Shown: piece after piece, positions 29,934 to 39,001 of the stretch | How positions within the stretch are numbered: position 1 is the stretch's first letter | Layout of the letters: every line of letters starts with the position of its first letter | Assembly: GCF_014645375.1 (NCBI RefSeq) | Contig: NZ_BMLT01000005.1 | Span: forward strand, 310,001-374,000 | Source: Marinobacterium nitratireducens | GTDB lineage: Bacteria > Pseudomonadota > Gammaproteobacteria > Pseudomonadales > Balneatricaceae | Direction: 5' to 3' | DNA: 64,000 nt | Position numbers and translations under genes: made by a program | The notes under the pieces: generated by a model | The model's database searches: none | What the model saw: only the letters and a program-made list of their open reading frames with translations | What the model was told of the DNA's origin: nothing

Positions 29934-30397
29934 GAACGCGCCGCCTCGAATGGCTCACCGCGACAGCCATCGAGTATCACCCGAACCGGCTGGCTGTTGC
30001 GATAGAGACTGCCATTGGACTCCACCACCACCGACACCAGGCTCGACCCCGTCAGGCGCAGACGGGTGGCCAGCTCCGGCAGCGCCCGCGGCCCGAATAC
30101 CACCAGCGCCGCCAGCGGCCTGGGGTTGTCGTGCACCAGCAGGGCCATGCGGGTCACCTGCGGCAGGCGCGTCGACACCATGACCGGAACCAGGTCGCCG
30201 TGATACGCATTGGTTGGCAGTTTCAGTTCAATTTCGACTGCAGGCTGGGTGTCGCTTCTGCCGAACGCCGCCCGCAGGGCCTCATCCGGCAGGGCGCTCT
30301 CGAAGGCCGAGCGGTTCCAGGTCGCCAGTGCACGCAACGGCGCCAGCAACAATGCGGCGGTGGTTGCCAGTCGACTGATCAGTACCCGACGCTTCAT
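29930..30397 (-). CDS. soxY: Thiosulfate-oxidation carrier subunit SoxY (variant C-terminus)
   Basis: SoxY carries sulfur intermediates on a C-terminal cysteine. The 155-aa precursor has a Tat-like signal (RRVLIS plus a hydrophobic stretch ending near ALA), as SoxY proteins have. The core EIELKLPTNAYHGDLVPVMVS and MALLVHDNPRPLAALVVF is typical. Classical SoxY ends in GGCGG; here the only late cysteine, Cys145, lies in LDGCRGEP and ten residues follow. ATG 30397 with AGGAA is preferred over ATG 30418. Possibly a SoxY-like carrier for a different sulfur donor. Confidence 0.8.
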   Translation of the reverse strand: MKRRVLISRLATTAALLLAPLRALATWNRSAFESALPDEALRAAFGRSDTQPAVEIELKLPTNAYHGDLVPVMVSTRLPQVTRMALLVHDNPRPLAALVVFGPRALPELATRLRLTGSSLVSVVVESNGSLYRNSQPVRVILDGCRGEPFEAARS

Positions 30398-30487
30398 TCC
30401 GTGTTCCTGCTGTTGCATATCGGCCAGGCTGAAAGGATATCCCAACTGACCTGGCATGCGAGTCAAAATGAGCTTTGCGGTATCTTC

Positions 30488-30560
30488 GATGGGTTGCGCC
30501 GCCCCCGGGCCCCTGCCTGGCGGCAAGGCAGTACCTATGGCGGCTCCACCCATCCTAAGG
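30488..30560. repeat. TAGGATGGGT-type repeat (family C), short
   Basis: GATGGGTTGCGCCGCC at the left and GGCGGCTCCACCCATCCTAAGG at the right are the two ends of a family C element with a GC-rich palindromic centre. It lies between the soxY start and the adk terminator. Confidence 0.6.
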
Positions 30561-30596
30561 TTTAGCGCCCTGTTTCACTCTGATTTCTGGTGGAAC

Positions 30597-30628
30597 AAAA
30601 AATAAGGGCCGCTGTGCGACAGCGGCCC
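30597..30628 (-). terminator. Rho-independent terminator of adk
   Basis: On the minus strand GGGCCGCTGT and ACAGCGGCCC form a 10-bp stem with a 3-base loop, followed by TTATTTTTT. It starts 20 bases after the adk stop. Confidence 0.9.
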
Positions 30629-30648
30629 CCATAGGCATCAGTGCCGGC

Positions 30649-31317
<669 letters not shown>

Positions 31318-31608
31318 TCAAGTTGTAATTGTAAAAAACTGTTCGCGTAGGCGGCGTGGCCAAAGGCGATTGCTAACCCTTGTTCCGCACGGTAACGGGC
31401 CGGAAGCGAGGTCACAATTGGACATTAGCCCTAACGCACTGAGGAAAAAGGCGGCAGATCGGGCGCTAACCCACGCGATTTTTCGTCAGCACGCTACGAG
31501 AGCGCCAGGCTTGCGGCCGGACGCAGAGCGCAAAAGGGTACTGAGGTTACGCTATAAACAGGGTTGGCATCAAGCCCGGAGCTGACTAACGAGTGAACAG
31601 CCGGCGAT

Positions 31609-31855
31609 GGGAGCGGCGCCTCGCCGCGAATGGACCCGGCATGGAGCCCGACAAGACTTCGCCACGGGGCGCGGCTCCTACGCGAAACTGGCTGTGGGAG
31701 CGGCGTCTCGCCGCGAATGGACCCGGCATGAAGCCCGACAAAGCTTCGCCGCGGGGCGCGGCTCCTACGCGAAACTGGCTGTGGGAGCGGCGTCTCGCCG
31801 CGAATGGACCCGGCATGGAGCCAGACAAGACTTCGCCGCGGGGCGCGGCTCCCAC
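31609..31855. repeat. Three tandem REP pairs with 87-bp period between adk and ppc
   Basis: GGGAGCGGCG recurs at 31609, 31696 and 31783, exactly 87 bases apart. Each unit has a forward REP (GGGAGCGGCG.CTCGCCGCGAA), a spacer with GGACCCGGCATG, and an inverted REP (CTTCGCC.CGGGGCGCGGCTCC), so each unit can fold into a long hairpin. Units 1 and 2 are full length; the third ends after the inverted REP. The rest of the gap, 31300-31608, shows no gene. Confidence 0.92.
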
Positions 31856-31873
31856 GAGGCGGCTCCCCCGGAG

Positions 31874-34480
31874 CTATCCGGTATTGCGCATCCCCGCCGA
31901 GATGCCAGACATCGTCACCATCAACGCCCGCTCCAGGCGGCTGTCGGGCTGAGTGCGGTCGCGCAGCAGCAGCTCGGCCTGCAGAAAGTGCAGCGGATCG
32001 ATATAGGGGTTGCGCACCTCGATGGACTGGCGGATGACCGGGTTGTCGGTCAGCAGCCGGGTCTGCTGCTTGATGTCGTTGACCAGTTCGACGGCACGGC
32101 GCAGCCGGGATCGCAGACTCGAACCGAGCACCCGCAGTTCCTCCGACACCAGCCGGGTGTCGTAGAAGGCGGCGATATCCGGGTCGCTCTTGGCCAACAC
32201 CATCTCCAGCATGTCGATATTGGCATGGAAAAACGGCCAGTCGCGGTACATGCGGTGCAACAGCGGCAGTTGCCCCGCTGCTGTGGCGCTGTCCAGGGCA
32301 TTGTCGGAGCCGAGCCAGGCCGGCAGCATCAGCCGGATCTGGGTCCAGGCGAAGATCCAGGGGATCGCCCGCAGGCTCTCGATACCGCCTTCGGCCCGGC
32401 GCTTGGCGGGACGCGAGCCCAGTGGCAGCTTGGCCAGCTCCAGCTCCGGCGTGGCGGCACGGAAATAGGGCACGAAATGCTCGTCGGCCCGCACCACGGC
32501 GCGGTACTCGCGCATCCCTTCCGACGCCATCCGCTCCATCTGCTCGCGCCATTCGGACTCCGGGCCCGGCGCCGGATCCAGCGTCGCCTGCAGCACGGCG
32601 CCCGCGTACAGCTCCAGGTTGCGCGTGGCGATCTCCGGAATACCGAACTTGAAGCGGATCATTTCGCCCTGCTCGGTCACCCGCAGGCTACGGTCGACCG
32701 ACCCCGGCGGCTGCGCCAGTATCGCGGTGTGACTCGGACCGCCGCCGCGCGCCACGGTACCGCCGCGGCCGTGGAACAGCGTCAGCCGCACGCCGTGCCG
32801 CTGGCACAGCGCCGTCAGCGATTCCTGGGCCTTGAACTGCCCCCAGGCCGCGGCCAGCTGGCCGGCGTCCTTGGCCGAGTCGGAATAGCCGATCATCACT
32901 TCCTGATGGCCCTCGATATAGTCCCGGTACCAGTCCAGCGACAGCAGCGCGTCGATGCAGTCGCTGGCGCCGTCGAGGTCGTCCAGGGTTTCGAACAAGG
33001 GCACCACGCGCATATTGTGGCGCAAGCCCATCTCCTGCAGCAGCAGCACCACCGCCAGCACGTCGGACGGGCTGCTCGCCATCGATATCACGTAGCTGCC
33101 AAGGGAGTTGGGTTCGGTCCGGGCCACCACCGCGCAGGTATCGAGCACCTCCTGCACCGACTCCGACGGCTGCCAGTGCCTCGGCAACAGAGGCCGGCGG
33201 CTGCGCAGTTCTTCGAGCAGGTAATCGCAGCGCTGGCGCTCGCTCCAGTCGCTGAAACGGCCCAAACCGTAAAACCCCGTCAGCTCGTCGAATACCTCGG
33301 CGTGGCGGTCGGCGTTCTGGCGGATATCGAGCCGCACCAGCGTCATGCCGAAGCAGGCGACGCGGCGGATAACGTCCTGCAGCAAGCCCTCTGCGATAAT
33401 CTGCATGCCGCACTCGCTGAGCGACCGGTAGCACAGCAAAAGCGGCTCGAGCAGATCGTCCTCGCGCAGCAGCACCGACTGCGGCGGCACCTGCTCGCCG
33501 TCCAGCCGCGCCTTGATCCAGGTTTTGGTACGACCGAGGGACTCGCGAAGCTGCGCCAGCAGCTCGCGATAGGGCTCGCCGACATCGCCGACGCGGCTGC
33601 GCAGTTCGCTGTTGCAGCGGCTCATGGAAAGCTCCGCGCGCAGGCGGTCGATATCGCGGTAGTAAAGATCCGCCGCCTGCCAGCGCGACAGCAGCAGCAC
33701 CTCTTCGGTGACCGTAGCGGTCACGTTGGGGTTGCCGTCGCGGTCTCCCCCCATCCAGGAGGCGAAGCGGACCGGGCAGCAATCCAGCGGCAGGCAGACC
33801 CCGAGCACCTCGTGCAGCTGTTCATCGAGCGCGCGCAGAAACTTCGGCACCGCTTCCCACAGCGAGTTTTCGATCACCGCGAAGCCCCATTTGGCCTCTT
33901 CCACCGGCGTCGGCCGCTGCTGGCGGATCTCGTCGGTATGCCAGATCTGGCTGATCAGCTCGCGCAGCCGGTGCTCGACCTTCTCGCCCCGGTCGAGCCG
34001 TTTGAGACAGTCGGCGATGGCGTCGAACTTCTGAATCAGGGTACGGCGGTTGACCTCGGTCGGGTGGGCGGTGAGCACCAGATCCACCGACATGCCGCCA
34101 AGGCCGTCGACGATCTGCTCGACGCTGCTGCCGCCGTCGAGCAGGCGCCGGAACAGCTGACCGATGGATTCGGGCGTATCCTGGCCCGCGGCCTCGAGAT
34201 GACGACGCACGCGGTGGTGCTCTTCGGCAATATTGGCGAGGTTGAGAAACTGGGTGAAGGCGCGCGCCACCGGCAGCACCTCGTCCTCGCTCAGCGCCTC
34301 GAGGGCCTCGAGCAGCTGGTCGTGCTCGCTGTCCTCCTCGATCCGGCCGGCCTTGGCGAGCTTGCGAATATGTTCCACCTTCGCCAGAAAAGCCTCACCG
34401 AGCTGATTCTCGATCGTCTGTCCCAGGCAGTCGCCCAGCATGCGGACATCGTCTCTCAGGGCTTCGTGCAAATCGGTCAT
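31874..34480 (-). CDS. ppc: Phosphoenolpyruvate carboxylase
   Basis: Ppc replenishes oxaloacetate from PEP and bicarbonate. The 868-aa protein has the catalytic-His motif VLTAHPTEVNRRT, the GGDRDGNPNVT block, the IGYSDSAKDAGQLAAAW block and LFHGRGGTVARGGGP. The C-terminus GMRNTG is canonical. The start MTDLHEALRDDVRMLG fits the family. A REP array lies directly downstream. Confidence 0.98.
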   Translation of the reverse strand: MTDLHEALRDDVRMLGDCLGQTIENQLGEAFLAKVEHIRKLAKAGRIEEDSEHDQLLEALEALSEDEVLPVARAFTQFLNLANIAEEHHRVRRHLEAAGQDTPESIGQLFRRLLDGGSSVEQIVDGLGGMSVDLVLTAHPTEVNRRTLIQKFDAIADCLKRLDRGEKVEHRLRELISQIWHTDEIRQQRPTPVEEAKWGFAVIENSLWEAVPKFLRALDEQLHEVLGVCLPLDCCPVRFASWMGGDRDGNPNVTATVTEEVLLLSRWQAADLYYRDIDRLRAELSMSRCNSELRSRVGDVGEPYRELLAQLRESLGRTKTWIKARLDGEQVPPQSVLLREDDLLEPLLLCYRSLSECGMQIIAEGLLQDVIRRVACFGMTLVRLDIRQNADRHAEVFDELTGFYGLGRFSDWSERQRCDYLLEELRSRRPLLPRHWQPSESVQEVLDTCAVVARTEPNSLGSYVISMASSPSDVLAVVLLLQEMGLRHNMRVVPLFETLDDLDGASDCIDALLSLDWYRDYIEGHQEVMIGYSDSAKDAGQLAAAWGQFKAQESLTALCQRHGVRLTLFHGRGGTVARGGGPSHTAILAQPPGSVDRSLRVTEQGEMIRFKFGIPEIATRNLELYAGAVLQATLDPAPGPESEWREQMERMASEGMREYRAVVRADEHFVPYFRAATPELELAKLPLGSRPAKRRAEGGIESLRAIPWIFAWTQIRLMLPAWLGSDNALDSATAAGQLPLLHRMYRDWPFFHANIDMLEMVLAKSDPDIAAFYDTRLVSEELRVLGSSLRSRLRRAVELVNDIKQQTRLLTDNPVIRQSIEVRNPYIDPLHFLQAELLLRDRTQPDSRLERALMVTMSGISAGMRNTG

Positions 34481-34616
34481 CCTGTTTCCCCCTTCTCAGA
34501 CCGGCAACGCCGGCTTTTCCCATACCCCGACGATAATAGATTTGTCGTGGCAAAAGAAAGTGGACAGAACAACGGAATACCGTCGACAGCAGTGGCGGCA
34601 GGCTCAGCCGCGGCAG

Positions 34617-35423
34617 TCAGAGGCCCCTGGTCTTGGCCTCGTTCCAGAGGGCGTCGAGCTCGGCAAGGCTGAAGTCGCCCCAGTCCTGACCGGACGCCTC
34701 GACGGCATCCTCGATATGGGCGAAGCGGCGAGAAAACTTGGCGTTGGTACCGCGCAGCGCCGCTTCCGGGTCGACGCCGAGATGACGCGCTAGATTGACC
34801 TGGGCGAACATCAGGTCGCCAAGCTCGTCGCGAATCTCGTCCTCGGCGCCACGTCCGATCGCTTCGCGCAGCTCGGCGATTTCCTCTTCGATCTTGTCCA
34901 GTACCTGCAGCGTCTCGGGCCAGTCGAAGCCGACCCGGGCCGCACGCTTTTGCAGCTTGGCCGCCCGGCTCAGGGCCGGCAGCGACAACGGCACGTCGTC
35001 GAGCACACCGCCCTTTGCCTTGTCGTCGCGCTCCTGCTGTTTGATCGTCTCCCAGCTCTCACGAATCTGGGCTTCGCTGCGCGATTGATCGCCGGCCCGC
35101 GACTCGAGGGTCCCGGCCGGGAAGACATGGGGATGGCGCCGGATTAGCTTGCGCACCAGGGCATCGACGATGGCGTCGAAATCGAAGCGCTGCTGCTCCT
35201 CGCCGAGGCGGGCGTAAAAGATCACCTGAAACAGCAGGTCGCCGAGCTCGTCACGCAGATGCGCCCAGTCCTGCCGCTCGATGGTGTCCGCGACCTCGTA
35301 AGCCTCCTCCAGTGTATGCGGCACGATGCTGGCGAAATCCTGCTTCAGATCCCAGGGACAGCCGTCGCCGGGATCGCGCAGGCGCGCCATCAGGGTCACG
35401 AGGTCGTCGATTCGGTATTGCAT
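34617..35423 (-). CDS. mazG: Nucleoside triphosphate pyrophosphohydrolase MazG
   Basis: MazG hydrolyses NTPs and dNTPs to monophosphates and modulates the (p)ppGpp response. The 268-aa protein has two MazG repeats: LEEAYEVADTI with LRDELGDLLFQVIF in the first, and EIAELREAI with IRDELGDLMFAQVN in the second (EExxE...ExxD metal motifs). It follows relA by nine bases, so the synthetase and the modulator are probably co-expressed. Confidence 0.96.
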   Translation of the reverse strand: MQYRIDDLVTLMARLRDPGDGCPWDLKQDFASIVPHTLEEAYEVADTIERQDWAHLRDELGDLLFQVIFYARLGEEQQRFDFDAIVDALVRKLIRRHPHVFPAGTLESRAGDQSRSEAQIRESWETIKQQERDDKAKGGVLDDVPLSLPALSRAAKLQKRAARVGFDWPETLQVLDKIEEEIAELREAIGRGAEDEIRDELGDLMFAQVNLARHLGVDPEAALRGTNAKFSRRFAHIEDAVEASGQDWGDFSLAELDALWNEAKTRGL

Positions 35424-35432
35424 CTTGGCTCC

Positions 35433-37721
35433 TCAAGTCGTGAACCCGCTGCGCTGGCGGTGCACGTCGATCACGTTCGGGATCTGGTTGATCTTGTCCA
35501 TGATGCGTCCGAGCAGCTCCAGACGCGCGATTTCGATGGTGAACGACAGCCGGGCGATATTGCTCTTGCGGTCGGTCAGGGTGTTGGCCGCCAGTACGTT
35601 GAGGTTGCTGTTGGCCAGTTCCATCATGATATCGCGCAGCAGACCGGAGCGGTCGTAGGCCTCGATCAGGATATCGACGGGATAGGTCGCTTCGCTCTTC
35701 TCGCCCCAGTCGACCTCGATCATCCGCTCCGGCTCCTGCTCGCGCAGTCCCAGGGCATTGCTGCAGTCCTCGCGGTGAATCGAGACGCCGCGACCCTGGG
35801 TGATGTAGCCGACGATCGGATCGCCCGGAACCGGCTTGCAGCAGCTGGCCATGAAGGTCAGCAGATTGCCGACGCCACGGATGCGGATCCCCTCGTCGGC
35901 GGAACCCTTGCCCCGGGGCGCCGACGACGGCAGCTCCAGGTCGAGCTGCTCGTCATGGTGATCGACCTCGACCTGACGCTGGGCGGCGTTGATGATCTGC
36001 GACAGGCGCAGGTCGCCGGCACCGACCCCCGAGTACATGTCTTCGATGGCGCGATAATGCAGGTCGTGGGCGATCCTTCCGAGGTCAATCTCCCGGATAT
36101 CGAGCGCCAGGCGCTTGAACTCCCGCTCGACGATATGGCGACCGGCGTCGGCGTTCTGCTCCCGCGCCTGGGTCTTGAACCAGTGCGAGATCTTGGCCCT
36201 GGCCCGCGAAGTGGTGACATACCCCAGGTTGGCATTGAGCCAGTCGCGCCGCGGCTGCGCCTCCTTCGAGGTCATGATCTCGACCTGATCGCCGGTCTGC
36301 AGCGCCCGCGTCAGCGGGATGATACGGCCATTGACCTTGGCGCCGCGGCAACGGTGCCCGATCTCGGTGTGGACGCGGTAGGCGAAATCCAGCGCCGTGG
36401 CGCCGTTGGGCAGATCCAGCACGTGCCCGTCCGGAGTGAAGACGTAAACCCGGTCCTGGGCGACGTCGCCGCGAAGCATCTCGCCGAAGGCTTCGCTCTG
36501 CCCCAGGTCATCGTGCCACTCGAGTACCTGCCGCAGCCAGGCGATCTTGTCCTCGTAGGAGGTGCTGCGGCTGTTGGTGTCCGTGCCCTTGTAAAGGTGG
36601 TGCGCACAGACGCCTAATTCCGCCTCGTCGTGCATTTCTCGGGTCCGGATCTGAATCTCCAGTACCTTGCCCTCGGGGCCGATCACCGCGGTGTGCAGCG
36701 AACGGTAGCCATTGGGCTTGGGCGAGGCGATATAGTCGTCGAATTCATGGGGGATGTTGCGCCACAGACCGTGCACGATACCCAGCGCGGTGTAACAGTC
36801 GCGGGTTTCGGGCACCAGGATACGCACCGCACGAACATCGTAGACCTGGCTGAACTCGATGTTCTTGCGCTGCATTTTGCGCCAGATGCTGTAAATATGC
36901 TTGGCCCGGCCCATCACCTGACCGTCGATATTCACGCCCCGCAGCTCGCCCTTGAGCAGCTCGACCACCTTGTCGATGTACTCCTGGCGATCGAGCCGCT
37001 TCTCATCCAGCAGCTTGGCGATTTCCTTGTAGTCATTCGGCTTCAGGTAGCGGAACGAAAGGTCCTCGAGCTCCCACTTGATATGCCCGATACCAAGACG
37101 ATGCGCCAGCGGCGCATAGATATCGAAAACTTCCCGCGCCACCAGGTAGCGTTTGCGCCTCGAGCCCGTCTTCACGCCGCGAATGGCGCAGGTGCGTTCG
37201 GCGATCTTGATCAGGGCGACACGCACGTCATCGATCATCGCCACCAGCATCTTGCGGACGTTGTCGACCTGGTTGACGCCGGTACCGAGCACCGTTTCCT
37301 CGAAGCGCGGATTCTTGCGGGTGCCGATGGCGGCCATCTGCAGCACGCCGTCGATCAGATGCGACGCCTCGGCGCCGAAGAGTTCCGCTACCCGTGCCAG
37401 GCTGAGTTTGCCTTCGCGAACGGAGCGGTAGAGGATGGCCGCGACCAGGGTGACCTGATCCTGCTGCAGTTCGGCCAGAATACTGGCCATGTCGAGACCG
37501 GTGCGGTAACTGCCCGTGGCCTCATTGGTTTGGGTGGACCAGAGATCATCGTCCTGGCTGTTGACCGCCGCCTGCTCCTGGGCGGTCCGGGCCAGCTCGC
37601 AGGCCCGGCGAATTTCGTCGATATCGGCGATCGGCGTCTGTTGCTGCAGTTTTTCCAGCCACAGGTCCAGATCCACGCTGCCATCCTTGCGAACCGGATG
37701 GTCTTCTCTTACTTTTACCAT
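35433..37721 (-). CDS. relA: GTP pyrophosphokinase RelA
   Basis: RelA makes (p)ppGpp on stalled ribosomes. The 762-aa protein has the long RSH layout: a degenerate hydrolase region (EASHLIDGVLQMA in place of an HD pair), the synthetase domain with SIWRKMQRKNIEFSQVYDVRAVRI and NGYRSLHTAV, a TGS domain (YVFTPDGHVLDLPNGATALDFAYRVH), a zinc-finger region (MASCCKPVPGD) and a C-terminal ACT domain. The inactive HD marks it as RelA rather than SpoT. It is followed closely by mazG. Confidence 0.97.
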   Translation of the reverse strand: MVKVREDHPVRKDGSVDLDLWLEKLQQQTPIADIDEIRRACELARTAQEQAAVNSQDDDLWSTQTNEATGSYRTGLDMASILAELQQDQVTLVAAILYRSVREGKLSLARVAELFGAEASHLIDGVLQMAAIGTRKNPRFEETVLGTGVNQVDNVRKMLVAMIDDVRVALIKIAERTCAIRGVKTGSRRKRYLVAREVFDIYAPLAHRLGIGHIKWELEDLSFRYLKPNDYKEIAKLLDEKRLDRQEYIDKVVELLKGELRGVNIDGQVMGRAKHIYSIWRKMQRKNIEFSQVYDVRAVRILVPETRDCYTALGIVHGLWRNIPHEFDDYIASPKPNGYRSLHTAVIGPEGKVLEIQIRTREMHDEAELGVCAHHLYKGTDTNSRSTSYEDKIAWLRQVLEWHDDLGQSEAFGEMLRGDVAQDRVYVFTPDGHVLDLPNGATALDFAYRVHTEIGHRCRGAKVNGRIIPLTRALQTGDQVEIMTSKEAQPRRDWLNANLGYVTTSRARAKISHWFKTQAREQNADAGRHIVEREFKRLALDIREIDLGRIAHDLHYRAIEDMYSGVGAGDLRLSQIINAAQRQVEVDHHDEQLDLELPSSAPRGKGSADEGIRIRGVGNLLTFMASCCKPVPGDPIVGYITQGRGVSIHREDCSNALGLREQEPERMIEVDWGEKSEATYPVDILIEAYDRSGLLRDIMMELANSNLNVLAANTLTDRKSNIARLSFTIEIARLELLGRIMDKINQIPNVIDVHRQRSGFTT

Positions 37722-37953
37722 GGCACTGAGCCACTCCTGTATTCACGGAAACCCTGACGCTGTTTCCGGATGGCACGATCCGTCTGCTTAGGTTGAAAGC
37801 CCGACAACGGCCACCTGACTTGCCTGTTATTCTTCTGTTCAGAATCGCCGGTCGGCTCAGGGGACTCCGGCGAACAAGCGGCACATTCTAGTCGTTTCGA
37901 CCGGCAATCGCACGCAAGTTCCGTGCACAGGGCCCGCCCCGGCCCGAAACGAC

Positions 37954-37975
37954 GAAAGGCCCCTCAGGGCCTTTC
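37954..37975 (-). terminator. Terminator-like hairpin after cysM
   Basis: GAAAGGCCC and GGGCCTTTC pair around a short loop, 20 bases beyond the cysM stop on the minus strand. The bases after it (GTCGTTTCG) hold only a short T run, so it is a moderate intrinsic terminator. The remainder of the gap to relA has no gene. Confidence 0.65.
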
Positions 37976-37995
37976 CGGTAATTCCGATTTTAGTC

Positions 37996-38895
37996 TCAAC
38001 CCTGGCTGTAGACGCCGGTCGACAGGTAGCGATCACCGCGATCGCAGATGATGCACACGATAACGGCGTTTTCGACCTGCTGCGACAACCGCAGCGCGCC
38101 CGCCACCGCACCGCCCGAGGATACGCCGCAGAAGATGCCCTCCTGTCTTGCCAGCGCACGCATGCAGTCTTCCGCTTCACGCTGGCCGATGTCCAGCACC
38201 TGGTCGACCCGCGCCGGGTCGAATATCTTCGGCAGGTAAGCCTCGGGCCAGCGGCGGATACCCGGGATATGGGATCCGTCCGCCGGCTGCAGGCCAATGA
38301 TGCGGATGTCCGGATTCTGCTCCTTGAGGTAGCGCGAGGTCCCCATAATGGTGCCGGTGGTGCCCATCGACGAGACAAAATGGGTCACGCGTCCGTGGGT
38401 CTGCTGCCAGATCTCAGGGCCCGTGCCCAGGTAGTGCGCCTGGGGATTGTCGAGGTTGGCGAACTGATCCAGCACCCGCCCCCGACCTTCCGCCTCGAGC
38501 TGGTCGGCCAGGTCCCTGGCGCCCTCCATGCCCTGCTCGGCGGTCACGGTGATCAGCTCGGCGCCATAGGCGGTCATCGACGACTTGCGCTCCTCGCTGG
38601 CGTTGTCCGGCATGATCAGGATCAGCTTGTAGCCCTTGATGGCCGCCGCCATCGCCAGCGCGATACCTGTATTGCCGGACGTCGCCTCGATCAGGGTGTC
38701 GCCCGGTCTGATATCCCCGCGGGCTTCGGCCTGCTGGATCATGCTCATCGCCGGCCGGTCCTTGACCGAGCCGGCGGGATTGTTGCCCTCGAGCTTGCAC
38801 AGAATGATGTTGGAGCTGTCTCCGGGCAGGCGCTGCAGCCGGACCAGCGGCGTCTTGCCGACGAACTCTTCGATGGTGGGAAATTCGATACTCAT
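37996..38895 (-). CDS. cysM: Cysteine synthase B
   Basis: CysM makes cysteine from O-acetylserine with sulfide or thiosulfate. The 299-aa PLP enzyme has the PLP lysine at Lys45 in NPAGSVKDRPA, the TSGNTGIALAMAAA loop and FCGVSSGGAVAGAL. The start MSIEFPTIEEFVGKTPLV is that of CysM rather than CysK. It faces an AT-rich upstream region with two identical octamers. Order cysM-relA-mazG is as in Pseudomonas. Confidence 0.96.
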   Translation of the reverse strand: MSIEFPTIEEFVGKTPLVRLQRLPGDSSNIILCKLEGNNPAGSVKDRPAMSMIQQAEARGDIRPGDTLIEATSGNTGIALAMAAAIKGYKLILIMPDNASEERKSSMTAYGAELITVTAEQGMEGARDLADQLEAEGRGRVLDQFANLDNPQAHYLGTGPEIWQQTHGRVTHFVSSMGTTGTIMGTSRYLKEQNPDIRIIGLQPADGSHIPGIRRWPEAYLPKIFDPARVDQVLDIGQREAEDCMRALARQEGIFCGVSSGGAVAGALRLSQQVENAVIVCIICDRGDRYLSTGVYSQG

Positions 38896-38919
38896 GGCGT
38901 ATTACCGGAGACAGTTAGA

Positions 38920-38958
38920 ATCTTATAGCGAAATAATATATAAAACGCGTATCTTATA
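38920..38958 (-). promoter_or_regulatory. Direct octamer repeats upstream of cysM
   Basis: TATAAGAT occurs twice on the minus strand (38927-38920 and 38958-38951), starts 31 bases apart, about three helical turns. The DNA between is very AT-rich for this genome. The proximal copy could be the -10 box; no matching -35 is seen, as expected for a promoter that needs an activator. CysB is the obvious candidate, by inference. Confidence 0.45.
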
Positions 38959-39001
38959 CCGATATGCGGTCCGCCATCTTAGGGTAAAGGCCGCCGCCGC
39001 G

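Noticed and set aside
31609-31855. CRISPR array
   Set aside because: Period 87 with no variable spacers; each unit is a REP pair and there are no cas genes.
31607-34672. A 1021-codon open frame opposite ppc
   Set aside because: It starts within the REP array and runs antisense to a clear phosphoenolpyruvate carboxylase; its translation is His/Gln/Arg-rich as expected for the complement of a GC-rich gene.
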